DNA from: Solirubrobacterales bacterium
GTDB taxonomy: Bacteria; Actinomycetota; Thermoleophilia; Solirubrobacterales; Solirubrobacteraceae
Assembly (NCBI GenBank): GCA_025963965.1
Contig: JAOPZS010000137.1
Location: 1-49,847, forward strand
Reading direction: 5' to 3'
DNA: 49,847 nt
This document shows positions 1-6,862 of the stretch, piece by piece. Both the position numbers and the translations under genes were made by a program. The notes under the pieces are model-generated. The model worked only from the letters and a program-made list of their open reading frames with translations. It did not search any database and was not told the DNA's origin. How positions within the stretch are numbered: the stretch's first letter is position 1; each line of letters begins with the position of its first letter.

Positions 1-1
1 G

Positions 2-202
2 CTGCTGCTCGGCAACATGGGCTATGACCCGAACTACGGCGCGCGGCCCCTGCGGCGGGTGATCCAGAAGCAGCTCGTCGACAAGCTCGCGCTCGGGCTC
101 CTGCAGGGGGAGATTCGCGAGGGGGACGCGGTCACCGTCGACGCGGTTGACGGCGAGCTCGTCCTGGAGAAGGCCGGGGAGCGGGTGGGCGCGGCGGCCT
201 AG
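2..202 (+). CDS. clpB: ClpB-type AAA+ chaperone, C-terminal fragment
   Basis: Only the last 66 codons are inside the window; the gene enters from the left edge in frame 2. The visible part matches the end of the second AAA+ module (D2 small domain) of Clp/Hsp100 unfoldases: [13 protein letters not shown] carries the sensor-2 GARPLRR motif, followed by a helix, then [14 protein letters not shown] and a short acidic tail. ClpB works with DnaK to extract proteins from aggregates in an ATP-dependent way. ClpC has a similar end, so ClpB is preferred only because the residues after the motif look ClpB-like and no ClpC-specific features can be checked. The stop at 200-202 is followed by a perfect palindrome that probably terminates transcription. 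Confidence 0.75.
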   Translation: MLLGNMGYDPNYGARPLRRVIQKQLVDKLALGLLQGEIREGDAVTVDAVDGELVLEKAGERVGAAA

Positions 203-255
203 CCCTGCTTGGGAGATCGTCCCGTGCCCATCCGGCCCGTCCGCCTCGACGCTGC

Positions 256-285
256 GGTTGGGGTAGGGCGCGCCCTACCCCAACC
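256..285. terminator. Perfect 30-bp palindrome between convergent genes
   Basis: The 15-nt half GGTTGGGGTAGGGCG is followed immediately by its exact reverse complement. It lies between the clpB stop (202) and the convergent collagen-like gene end (308), so it can act as a hairpin terminator in both directions. There is no T-tract on either side. A dimeric protein binding site is the alternative. Confidence 0.6.
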
Positions 286-307
286 TCTCAGCAGTCGTGT
301 GTCCGCC

Positions 308-856
308 TCAGCAGAAGACGGCGAGGTGGAACGCTTTGTTTTCGGGTTCGCCTTTGAAGTCCTCGGTTTCCACGAAGACGCCGCTCGGCTTCGCAAATCG
401 CGGTTCGACGACGGCGTAGCCGATGCCCGTTTCATCGAACGATTCGTTGGTCGGGCTGACAGAAGCCGATCCCACGTTCGCCAGATAGGCGCAGTTGTTG
501 ACTGATCGGTTGAAGATCACCTCATACCCGCCGGTGAACAGTTTCGCCGTTGACGCCACGCCGCTCCCTGAATCGAGTGCGCCGGTGGGTCCCACACGAG
601 CCCAGAGGGCGGTCGCCGGTGCGCCTGGTGCGCCTGGTGCGCCTGGTGCGCCTGCCGCGCCTGCCGTGCCCGCCGTGCCCGGTTTCCCGGTTGCACCCGT
701 TTTGCCGGTTTTGCCTTTGAGCTTTTTGATGACGCTCGGATTGATCTGTTTGGTCGAGTTGATCAGGTAGTGCTGGGCGGCGAACGCTCCGCCCGTCATC
801 GAGAAGACGAGCGCGAGCGTCGCTGCGACGTTCGCGTAGCTGAGTCGTCTGCGCAT
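308..856 (-). CDS. Collagen-like secreted protein, paralog 1
   Basis: A 182-residue exported protein. Residues 1-27 form a signal peptide (MRRRLSYANVAATLALVF, then a small-residue AXA-type site before QHY). Next comes a block shared with the two paralogs nearby, HYLINSTKQINPSVIKKLKG, then about 11 Gly-X-Y triplets ending in four GAP repeats, then a C-terminal domain of about 105 residues with two cysteines (NNCAYL and the terminal VFC). Collagen-like repeats in bacteria form triple helices on the cell surface, so a surface stalk with a globular head is the natural reading, but the role is unknown. A strong GGGGG ribosome site precedes the ATG. Lys is mostly AAA here, unlike neighbouring housekeeping genes. 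Confidence 0.8.
   Translation of the reverse strand: MRRRLSYANVAATLALVFSMTGGAFAAQHYLINSTKQINPSVIKKLKGKTGKTGATGKPGTAGTAGAAGAPGAPGAPGAPATALWARVGPTGALDSGSGVASTAKLFTGGYEVIFNRSVNNCAYLANVGSASVSPTNESFDETGIGYAVVEPRFAKPSGVFVETEDFKGEPENKAFHLAVFC
618..656. repeat. 9-bp tandem repeat coding for Gly-Ala-Pro
   Basis: The unit GCGCCTGGT is repeated head to tail about four times with near-identical sequence, encoding the GAP triplets of collagen-like paralog 1 on the minus strand. Near-perfect DNA repeats suggest recent expansion and possible length variation between strains. Confidence 0.75.
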
Positions 857-910
857 TGTTCCCCCACTTCGAGTTGGACTGGTTGCGTAAGGCTACGCCG
901 TCTGGCTCGC

Positions 911-962
911 GACCGGTCGGTGCCGTCTCGCCTCCGAGGTTCAGGTGACGGCGACACCGGTC
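911..962. other. Imperfect inverted repeat upstream of collagen-like paralog 1
   Basis: GACCGGTCGGTGCCGTC (911-927) can pair with GACGGCGACACCGGTC (947-962) with a few mismatches, leaving a loop of about 19 nt. It lies in the 249-nt gap between paralog 2 (ending 1106) and paralog 1 (starting 856), both leftward. It may be a terminator of paralog 2 or structure in the leader of paralog 1. Nothing else is recognisable in this gap. Confidence 0.35.
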
Positions 963-1105
963 AGCTGAACGTCAGACTGGTGACTGGAGAGGCCACGCAG
1001 CCACGCATGATCGCCGAGGCCGACTGGGCCCCGGCGATCAACCGCGAAGCTCGGGGAGCGGATACGAAAGGCTCCCGCCGAGCGTCGAACACGTCGGTCA
1101 GGCAA

Positions 1106-1771
1106 TCAGGCGAAGCACGTGTACTCGATGTAGTAGTTGGCGTTTTTGGTTTTCCATTCCCCGCTGACGGAGCCGTAGTAGGCGCCGAAGGAGTACGTGT
1201 GCCCCGCGGTCACGGGGATCGTTCGCGTTCGCTCCTGGTCGGTCGATTCTTCACCCGGGGTGGCCTCGAAGTAGTAGCCATGCAACCCGTCGTTTCTTTG
1301 GCTCCCGTCTTCTTTGATCTCGATCCGGAAATAGGGGCCGTCTTCTTCCGGTTTCCCGATCGTCCCGGTGACGATCTGACTCGACAGGGTCACGTGGCAT
1401 TTCGCGTCGACCGCCGGAGTGAACGAGATCGCCCCTTCCCCTTCGGGAAAGCAGATCGTGGGCGAGGAGGAGAGCGTGCAGATTTCGAAGCCTCCGCTTC
1501 CCGATGCGCCGGAGGCGACGATCCCTGGGCCGCGAGGGCCTTCTTTGCCCGGCGCGCCGGCAGTGCCAGCCGTGCCGGCGGCTCCGGTCGCACCAGCTTT
1601 GCCGGTCGCACCGGCTTTCCCGGTCGCTCCCTTGAGCTTCTTGAGCACCTTCGGGTTGATCTGTTTGGTCGAGTTGATCAGGTAGTGGTTGGCCGCGAGT
1701 GCGCCTCCGCTTATCGCGAAGAACAGCGCAAGGGTGGCGGCGACGTTCGCGTAGCTGAAGCGTCTGCGCAT
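1106..1771 (-). CDS. Collagen-like secreted protein, paralog 2
   Basis: A 221-residue exported protein of the same family as its neighbour. Residues 1-27 are a signal peptide (MRRRFSYANVAATLALFF), then the shared HYLINSTKQINPKVLKKLKG block, then about 12 Gly-X-Y triplets containing Lys, Thr and Pro (GAP GKE GPR GPG at the end), then a C-terminal domain of about 140 residues with four cysteines (EIC, TICF, KCHV, YTCFA). The C-terminal part is rich in beta-type sequence and could be a jelly-roll head, but I cannot assign a family. The start is ATG after GGGGGACAC, a ribosome site almost the same as that of paralog 1. Gene and paralog 1 point the same way, 249 nt apart. Confidence 0.8.
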   Translation of the reverse strand: MRRRFSYANVAATLALFFAISGGALAANHYLINSTKQINPKVLKKLKGATGKAGATGKAGATGAAGTAGTAGAPGKEGPRGPGIVASGASGSGGFEICTLSSSPTICFPEGEGAISFTPAVDAKCHVTLSSQIVTGTIGKPEEDGPYFRIEIKEDGSQRNDGLHGYYFEATPGEESTDQERTRTIPVTAGHTYSFGAYYGSVSGEWKTKNANYYIEYTCFA

Positions 1772-1972
1772 GTGTCCCCCATCGTTGTTGAGTTGGTTCG
1801 GCGGAGCCTATGGGCGCTCACGGCGGGAACCGACCGGCGTGGCCGAGAGTTCTACGGCGTCGATGCCCGCCGACGGCGGGTGATCCGCCGGCACGGAGCG
1901 TGATCAGGTAGAAACGGCGAGACACCCGCACCCCGCCCGTGCGGCCACGACGAGAACTACGGAGGAGACGCG

Positions 1973-2254
1973 ATGCCCACCTACATCATGCTCTCGACCC
2001 TCACCCCCGAGGGCGTTCAGACGGTCAAGAACAACCCGCAGCGGATCCGCGAGGTCAACACGGAGGTCGAGCAGCTCGGCGCGAAGGTCACGGCGCAGTG
2101 GGCGACGCTCGGGCACGTCGACTTCATCTCGATCATCGAGGCTCCAGACGAGGGCACGATGGCGCGTGTGTCGCTCGAGCTGGGCTCCCGCGGCACCGGC
2201 CGCTACGAGACGCTCGCCGCGATCCCGATCGACGACTTCATCGCCTCGCTGTAG
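1973..2254 (+). CDS. GYD domain-containing protein
   Basis: A 93-residue cytoplasmic protein that matches the GYD family (PF08734-type) along its full length: MPTYIMLSTLTPEGVQTVKN at the start, then the typical QWATLGHVDFISIIEAPDE segment, and a C-terminal part ending TLAAIPIDDFIASL. The family has a small ferredoxin-like alpha/beta fold related to dimeric alpha/beta-barrel proteins; its function is not established. The ATG follows GGAGGAG with good spacing, so this gene uses a Shine-Dalgarno start. It is alone on its strand between two leftward collagen-like genes, so it is probably its own transcription unit. No signal peptide is present. Confidence 0.85.
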   Translation: MPTYIMLSTLTPEGVQTVKNNPQRIREVNTEVEQLGAKVTAQWATLGHVDFISIIEAPDEGTMARVSLELGSRGTGRYETLAAIPIDDFIASL

Positions 2255-2267
2255 CCTCGCTGCGGGC

Positions 2268-2993
2268 TCAGCTGCCGACGACGAAGCCCGAGAAGGAGCA
2301 GGCAGGCGACGCGGTTCCCTTGAGGAACACCGCCTCGCCGACTGCGCCGTCGATCGTGTGTTCGCCGTTCGTTGAGGCGGCGGCGAACAGCCCTTCGGAG
2401 GGTCCGGCGAACGCGGGTTCATGTTCTCCCGTTTCGCTCGCCGCGATTTCCCCGGTGACCTGTTTTTCTTTCCCGGCTTCCAGTTCTTCGCCTTCGGCTT
2501 CGTTCGATTCGCTGACGAGCGAGGCAGATGTCACCTTGAGGAAGGTCGCTGCGACGGTGTTCAGGCCGGACACGTAGCAGTGGCCGACGACCGTGAACGG
2601 GCCGACTTTTTCGAGTTCGATCGTCGCCGGGTTGGCGCTGCTTTCGCCGGCTTTGGCGACCACCTTGTTCCAGTGCGCCGCGGGTCCCCCGGCGTTGCCG
2701 GTTTCGCCTTTCGGGCCGGTTTCGCCTTTCGTGCCCGGTTCCCCGTTCGTGCCGTTCGTGCCGTTTGCTCCCGGCGCCCCCTGGGCGCCGCCAGCGCCGG
2801 AGGCCCCCGTCGCTCCTGCCGGCCCCGGTTTGCCCGCGACCTTCAGTTCTTTGAGCACCTTCGGGCTGATCTGCTTCGTCGAGGTGATCAGGTAGTGCGT
2901 GGCGGCGACCGCGCTGCCACCCATGGCGAACACGAGGGCGAGCGTCGCCGCGACGTTCGCGTAGGTCAGCCGGGGGCGCAGTCTGCTCAGCAC
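2268..2993 (-). CDS. Collagen-like secreted protein, paralog 3
   Basis: A 241-residue exported protein. The frame is open further upstream, but the start is placed at the GTG at 2993 because the sequence then begins VLSRLRPRLTYANVAATLA, matching the signal peptides of the two paralogs, and because a TACTCT -10 hexamer ends 7 nt before it. After the signal peptide come HYLITSTKQISPKVLKELK, about 16 Gly-X-Y triplets (including NGTNGTNGEPGTKGETGPKG) and a C-terminal domain of about 125 residues with two cysteines (GHCYVSG and PACSFSG). The head domain differs from those of paralogs 1 and 2. It is divergent from purE. Surface location is inferred; function is unknown. Confidence 0.78.
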   Translation of the reverse strand: MLSRLRPRLTYANVAATLALVFAMGGSAVAATHYLITSTKQISPKVLKELKVAGKPGPAGATGASGAGGAQGAPGANGTNGTNGEPGTKGETGPKGETGNAGGPAAHWNKVVAKAGESSANPATIELEKVGPFTVVGHCYVSGLNTVAATFLKVTSASLVSESNEAEGEELEAGKEKQVTGEIAASETGEHEPAFAGPSEGLFAAASTNGEHTIDGAVGEAVFLKGTASPACSFSGFVVGS

Positions 2994-3000
2994 GCCCCCG

Positions 3001-3006
3001 AGAGTA
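3001..3006 (-). promoter_or_regulatory. -10 hexamer TACTCT of collagen-like paralog 3
   Basis: TACTCT on the minus strand ends 7 nt before the GTG at 2993, with no Shine-Dalgarno sequence between; a leaderless-type promoter that also supports the chosen start. Confidence 0.5.
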
Positions 3007-3084
3007 GCCCAGCAGGCGCGCGAGTTCGCTAGACGAACGTCGAGGTCTGCTCGCGTCTCACTGGGCCGCCGCCAGGCCAGGGCG

Positions 3085-3090
3085 TATGCT
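3085..3090 (+). promoter_or_regulatory. -10 hexamer TATGCT of purE
   Basis: TATGCT ends 10 nt before the ATG at 3101. If it is the -10, the in-frame ATG at 3086 lies inside the promoter and cannot be the start. Confidence 0.5.
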
Positions 3091-3100
3091 CCGCGCCACG

Positions 3101-3640
3101 ATGAGCCGCCAGGAGCACAGCGCCGAGCAGCCGCGCGCACACGAGGGGCGTCCCGCAGGGGCGCCTGGGATCTCGCTCGTGCCCGAGCCTGGCGCCGGCG
3201 AGGAGGTCCAGGCGCAGCTGGAGGAGTTCGACGTCGACGGCGCCGTCGTCGGCATCGTGATGGGCTCCGACAGCGACATGGAGAAGATGCAGAAGGCCGC
3301 CGCCGAGCTCGAGGAGCGCGGCATCGCCCACGAGGTGCGAGTGATGTCCGCCCACCGCGAGCCCGACCTCGTAGCCGAGTACGCCAAGGGCGCCCGCGGG
3401 CGCGGCCTGCGCGTGATCATCGCCGGAGCCGGCATCTCAGCCGCGCTGCCGGGCGCTGTCGCCGCGCACACCGAGCTGCCCGTGATCGGCGTGCCGCTCT
3501 CCGGCCGGCTCAGCGCCGCCGGTGGACTCGACGCGATCCTCTCGATCGTCCAGATGCCTCCCGGTGTGCCGGTGGCGTGCGTGGGGCTCGACAACGCGCG
3601 CAACGCCGCCGTGCTCGCGGCGAAGATCCTCGGCGCCTGA
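3101..3640 (+). CDS. purE: N5-carboxyaminoimidazole ribonucleotide mutase (PurE)
   Basis: Converts N5-CAIR to CAIR in de novo purine synthesis. The core begins near residue 49 with [11 protein letters not shown], followed by the catalytic SAHR (as SAHREPD), then [10 protein letters not shown] and [13 protein letters not shown]. Two points are unusual. First, about 48 residues of low-complexity, polar sequence precede the core, which is absent from most PurE proteins. Second, the segment that is usually GGAAHLPG reads GISAALPG, lacking its histidine. An ATG at 3086 is also in frame, but a TATGCT hexamer overlapping it favours 3101. A start nearer the core cannot be ruled out. No purK lies beside it; purB follows after 39 nt. 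Confidence 0.9.
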   Translation: MSRQEHSAEQPRAHEGRPAGAPGISLVPEPGAGEEVQAQLEEFDVDGAVVGIVMGSDSDMEKMQKAAAELEERGIAHEVRVMSAHREPDLVAEYAKGARGRGLRVIIAGAGISAALPGAVAAHTELPVIGVPLSGRLSAAGGLDAILSIVQMPPGVPVACVGLDNARNAAVLAAKILGA

Positions 3641-3665
3641 GCACGGCCGATCGCACCCGCGATGA

Positions 3666-3671
3666 GATAAT
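3666..3671 (+). promoter_or_regulatory. -10 hexamer GATAAT of purB
   Basis: GATAAT ends 8 nt before the GTG start of purB and no ribosome site intervenes; leaderless-type arrangement in the purE-purB gap. Confidence 0.45.
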
Positions 3672-3679
3672 CGCCCGAC

Positions 3680-4972
3680 GTGATCCCGCGCTACACCCGC
3701 CCGGCGCTCGGCGAGCTATGGACAGACCAGGCGCGCATGGAGACCTGGCGGCGCGTCGAGGTCGCCGCGTGCGAAGAGCTGCCTGCGCTGCTCGGCGGCG
3801 CCGGCCCCGCCGACGCCGACCTGGAGGCGATCCGCGCCGCCACCTTCACGGTTGAGGCCGTCGATGAGCGCGAGCGTGTCACCGAGCACGACATGGCGGC
3901 CTTCGTCGACGTGCTCGCCGCCTCCGCCGGGCCTGCCGGGCGCTGGATCCACTTCGGGCTGACCTCATCCGACGTGCTCGACACGGCCCTCGCGCTGCAG
4001 CTCGCCGCTGTCGGCGAGGTCGTGCTCGAAGGCGCCGGGGAGCTGGTCGCGACCCTTGCCCGCCGCGCCCGGGAGCACACCGGCACGCTCTGTGTCGGGC
4101 GCACCCATGGGGTGCACGCCGAGCCCACCACCTTCGGCATCAAGCTCGCCGGCTTCGCCTTCGAGGCGCACCGCAATCACCGGCGCCTGCAGGACGCCTT
4201 CGCGCAGGTCCGCGTCGGCGGCATCTCCGGCGCCGTCGGCACGTACGCCGCCACCGACCCCGACTACGAGCTGCGCGTCCTCACGAGGCTCGGGCTCGAG
4301 CGCGAGGACGTCTCCACCCAGGTCGTCGCACGCGACCGCCACGCGCAGCTGATCGGCGCGATCGCGCTCGCCGGCGCCGGCCTCGAGCGCATCGCGACCG
4401 AGGTGCGCCACCTGCAGCGCACGGAGGTGCGCGAGGTCCAGGAGCCGTTTCGGGCCGGGCAGAAGGGCTCCTCGGCGATGCCCCACAAGCGCAACCCGAT
4501 CAAGGCGGAGCAGATCTCGGGGCTCGCGCGGGTCCTGCGGGCAAATTCGCAGGCGGCGCTCGAGAACGTCCCTCTGTGGCATGAGCGCGACATCTCCCAT
4601 TCCTCTGTCGAGCGGGTGATCCTGCCCGACTCGACGATCCTGCTCGACTACCTACAGCACCGCACCATCGACCTCGTGGCCGGCATGACCGTCAACGAGA
4701 ACAGGATGCTCGACAACCTCCAGCTGACCCACGGCGCGCTGTTCTCCCAGCGCGTCCTGCTGGCGCTCGTGGAGGCCGGCTCCAGCCGCGACGAGGCCTA
4801 CCGCACGGTCCAGGAGCTTGCCCAGCGGGCATGGGACGAGGCGATCTCGCTGCGCCGGCTGCTCGAAGAAGACGAGCGCGCCGCCGGTCTGGATCTGGAC
4901 GCGATCTTCTCGTTCGGGCACTACATCCGCCACGCCGAGCAGATCGTCGCCCGGCTCGACGAGATCGCCTGA
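3680..4972 (+). CDS. purB: Adenylosuccinate lyase (PurB)
   Basis: A 430-residue homotetrameric lyase of the fumarase/aspartase superfamily. It splits SAICAR to AICAR plus fumarate, and adenylosuccinate to AMP plus fumarate. Seen in the sequence: the N-terminal MIPRYTRPALGELWTD typical of the family, the conserved TSSDVLDTA segment, GRTHGVHAEPTTFG (catalytic histidine region) and the signature loop GSSAMPHKRNP with its catalytic serine. Length and order match bacterial PurB. The start is GTG with no Shine-Dalgarno sequence and a GATAAT hexamer 8 nt upstream. It sits between purE and purC, and supplies the step after PurC. Confidence 0.96.
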   Translation: MIPRYTRPALGELWTDQARMETWRRVEVAACEELPALLGGAGPADADLEAIRAATFTVEAVDERERVTEHDMAAFVDVLAASAGPAGRWIHFGLTSSDVLDTALALQLAAVGEVVLEGAGELVATLARRAREHTGTLCVGRTHGVHAEPTTFGIKLAGFAFEAHRNHRRLQDAFAQVRVGGISGAVGTYAATDPDYELRVLTRLGLEREDVSTQVVARDRHAQLIGAIALAGAGLERIATEVRHLQRTEVREVQEPFRAGQKGSSAMPHKRNPIKAEQISGLARVLRANSQAALENVPLWHERDISHSSVERVILPDSTILLDYLQHRTIDLVAGMTVNENRMLDNLQLTHGALFSQRVLLALVEAGSSRDEAYRTVQELAQRAWDEAISLRRLLEEDERAAGLDLDAIFSFGHYIRHAEQIVARLDEIA

Positions 4973-5003
4973 TCGCCGCCTTCGAGCAGTCCTGAACGGC
5001 TGG

Positions 5004-5009
5004 TAGCAT
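5004..5009 (+). promoter_or_regulatory. -10 hexamer TAGCAT of purC
   Basis: TAGCAT ends 8 nt before the GTG of purC, with no purine-rich ribosome site; leaderless-type promoter. Confidence 0.5.
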
Positions 5010-5017
5010 CGCCTCAC

Positions 5018-5920
5018 GTGACGAGTCTCGCCGACCTGCCCTTGATCGCCACCGGGAAGGTACGCGAGATGTACTCGCTGGAGGAGGCACAGAACGCTGG
5101 CGGAGGTCGCCTGCTGATGGTCGCGAGCGACCGGATCTCGACGTATGACGCCGTTCACCCGACGCCGATCCCGGACAAGGGCCGCGTGCTGACCGCGCTG
5201 TCGGTCTTCTGGTTTCAGATGACCGCCGACATCGTCGCCAACCACATGATCTCCGCGACCGACGGCGTCCCCGAGGAGGCTCGCGGGCGCGCCCTGGCCG
5301 TCCGTCGCCTGCAGATGCTGCCCGTCGAGTGCATCGTGCGCGGCTACATCACCGGGTCGGGCTGGAAGGACTATCAGGCCACCGGCGCCGTCTCCGGGAT
5401 CGAGCTCCCGGCTGGCCTGCAGGAGTCCGAGCAGCTGCCCGAGCCGATCTTCACCCCGTCGACCAAGGCCGAGGAGGGCCACGACGAGGCGATCGACCTC
5501 GATCAGGCCGCCACGCTCGTCGGCGATCCGGAGCTGATGGCGCGCGTCCGCGACGTCTCGATCGAGCTGTACTCGTTCGCCGCCGCGCACGCTCGCGACC
5601 ACGGCGTGATCCTGGCTGACACGAAGTTCGAGTTCGGCCTCGACGGCGACGGCGAGCTCGTCGTCGGCGACGAGGTGCTGACGCCCGACTCCTCGCGCTA
5701 CTGGCCGGCCGACGGCTACGAGGTCGGGCACGGCCAGCCGAGCTTCGACAAGCAGTACGTCCGCGACTGGGCCGCCGGCAGCGGCTGGGACAAGCGGCCG
5801 CCCGCGCCGCCGATCCCCGACGACGTCGTCGCCGGCACCCGCCAGCGCTACGTCGAGGCGTACGAGCGGATCACGGGCAAGCAGTTCGCAGACTGGCTCG
5901 CGCTGACCGGCGCTGCATGA
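5018..5920 (+). CDS. purC: SAICAR synthetase (PurC)
   Basis: Phosphoribosylaminoimidazole-succinocarboxamide synthase, 300 residues, joining CAIR and aspartate with ATP. Recognisable parts are the N-terminal GKVREMYSL ATP-binding strand, the VASDRISTYDAV segment, LPVECIVRGYITGSGWKDY, FTPSTKAEEGHDEAI, and ILADTKFEFGLD near residue 205. Length fits the longer bacterial/yeast-type PurC. The GTG start is placed by the family N-terminus and the hexamer just upstream. Its stop overlaps the purS start by 4 nt (ATGA), so PurC and PurS are translationally coupled and the run purC-purS-purQ-purL is likely one transcript. Confidence 0.96.
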   Translation: MTSLADLPLIATGKVREMYSLEEAQNAGGGRLLMVASDRISTYDAVHPTPIPDKGRVLTALSVFWFQMTADIVANHMISATDGVPEEARGRALAVRRLQMLPVECIVRGYITGSGWKDYQATGAVSGIELPAGLQESEQLPEPIFTPSTKAEEGHDEAIDLDQAATLVGDPELMARVRDVSIELYSFAAAHARDHGVILADTKFEFGLDGDGELVVGDEVLTPDSSRYWPADGYEVGHGQPSFDKQYVRDWAAGSGWDKRPPAPPIPDDVVAGTRQRYVEAYERITGKQFADWLALTGAA

Positions 5921-6141
5921 GGGCACGCGTCCTGATCCGCCCCAAGGCCGGGATCCTCGACCCGCAGGGCGTCGCCGTGGAGCGCGCCCTGCCGGCGCTC
6001 GGCTTCGATGGCGTCGAGAACGTCCACGTCGGACGCCTGATCGAGCTCGATGTCGCCGAGGAGGGACAGTTGCAGCCAATGTGCGAGAAGCTGCTCGCAA
6101 ACCCCCTGGTCGAGGACTACGAGATACAGGTCCTCGGGTGA
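5917..6141 (+). CDS. purS: FGAM synthase subunit PurS
   Basis: A 74-residue small subunit of the three-part formylglycinamidine ribonucleotide synthase. It bridges the glutaminase PurQ and the synthetase PurL in organisms with a short PurL. The sequence follows the family from end to end: MRARVLIRPKAGILDPQG, then VHVGRLIELDV, and CEKLLANPLVEDYEIQVL at the end. The ATG overlaps the purC stop in an ATGA. PurQ follows after 43 nt. The presence of PurS, PurQ and a 753-residue PurL is the standard Gram-positive set. Confidence 0.94.
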   Translation: MRARVLIRPKAGILDPQGVAVERALPALGFDGVENVHVGRLIELDVAEEGQLQPMCEKLLANPLVEDYEIQVLG

Positions 6142-6184
6142 GGACTGCGCGGTCACGGGGATCCGCAGCGTCCGGGTGCCCGTG

Positions 6185-6862
6185 ATGAAGTTCGGGGTGC
6201 TTCAGTTCCCCGGCTCCTGCGACGAGGTCGACGCGCTCGAGGCGGCCCGCATGGTCGGAGAGGCCGAGCTGATCTGGCACCGCGACCGCGACCTGCAGGG
6301 AGCCGATGCGATCGTCGTGCCCGGCGGGTTCTCCTACGGGGACTATCTGCGCGCCGGTGCGATCGCCCGCTTCTCTCCGGCGATGGAGTCGGTCATCGAG
6401 TTCGCGCGCGAAGGCGGGCTCGTGCTCGGCATCTGCAACGGCTTTCAGGTGCTCTGCGAGGCCCACCTGCTGCCCGGAGCACTGCTGCCGAACGTCAACC
6501 TGCGCTTCACCTCGCGCCAGGTCCGACTCGACGTCGTCGCGCCCGACACGGCGTTCACGAGCGCCTGTCCCCCCGGGCGCCAGCTCAGCATCCCGGCGAA
6601 GCACTCCTGGGGGCGATTCCACGCCGACGCCGAGACGCTCGAGCGCATCGAGCGCGACGGCCAGGTCGTGCTGCGCTATGCGCAGGGGGAGAACTTCAAC
6701 GGGTCGGTGGGCGACATCGCCGCCGTCAGCAACGAGACGGGCAACGTGATGGGCCTGATGCCGCACCCGGAGCACGCCGTGCAGGAGCTGACCGGCGGCT
6801 CGACCGATGGCCTGTCGATCTTCCAGTCGATCCGCCTCGCCGCCGAGCGGGTGGCCGCGTGA
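6185..6862 (+). CDS. purQ: FGAM synthase glutaminase subunit PurQ
   Basis: A 225-residue class I glutamine amidotransferase that hydrolyses glutamine and passes ammonia to PurL. The ATG at 6185 gives the family start MKFGVLQFPGSCDEVD. The frame stays open upstream with unrelated, shadow-like sequence, and in-frame GTGs at 6176 and 6182 cannot be excluded. Seen: VVPGGFSYGDYLRAGAIA, the nucleophile cysteine in LGICNGFQVL, and the catalytic His-Glu pair in MPHPEHAV. The C-terminus overlaps the purL GTG start by 4 nt, implying coupled synthesis of the two subunits. Confidence 0.95.
   Translation: MKFGVLQFPGSCDEVDALEAARMVGEAELIWHRDRDLQGADAIVVPGGFSYGDYLRAGAIARFSPAMESVIEFAREGGLVLGICNGFQVLCEAHLLPGALLPNVNLRFTSRQVRLDVVAPDTAFTSACPPGRQLSIPAKHSWGRFHADAETLERIERDGQVVLRYAQGENFNGSVGDIAAVSNETGNVMGLMPHPEHAVQELTGGSTDGLSIFQSIRLAAERVAA

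Noticed and set aside
621..656. Short direct repeats that could suggest a CRISPR-like array.
   Set aside because: The repeats are 9 bp, contiguous and in the reading frame of a Gly-Ala-Pro stretch, with no spacers.
2994..3100. A purine riboswitch or PurR box before purE.
   Set aside because: No conserved purine-aptamer loops are visible. GTTCG-CTAGA-CGAAC is a short dyad but too weak to call an operator.
2994..3140. A longer collagen-like paralog 3 beginning at an ATG at 3140.
   Set aside because: The 49 extra residues ([12 protein letters not shown]...) precede the signal peptide, have no match in the paralogs, and would overlap the start of purE on the other strand.
4652..6775. A 707-codon open frame on the minus strand across purB-purC-purS-purQ.
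   Set aside because: It is the antisense shadow of four certain purine genes; its product is Arg/Gly/Asp/Leu-biased with no family motif, as expected in G+C-rich DNA.
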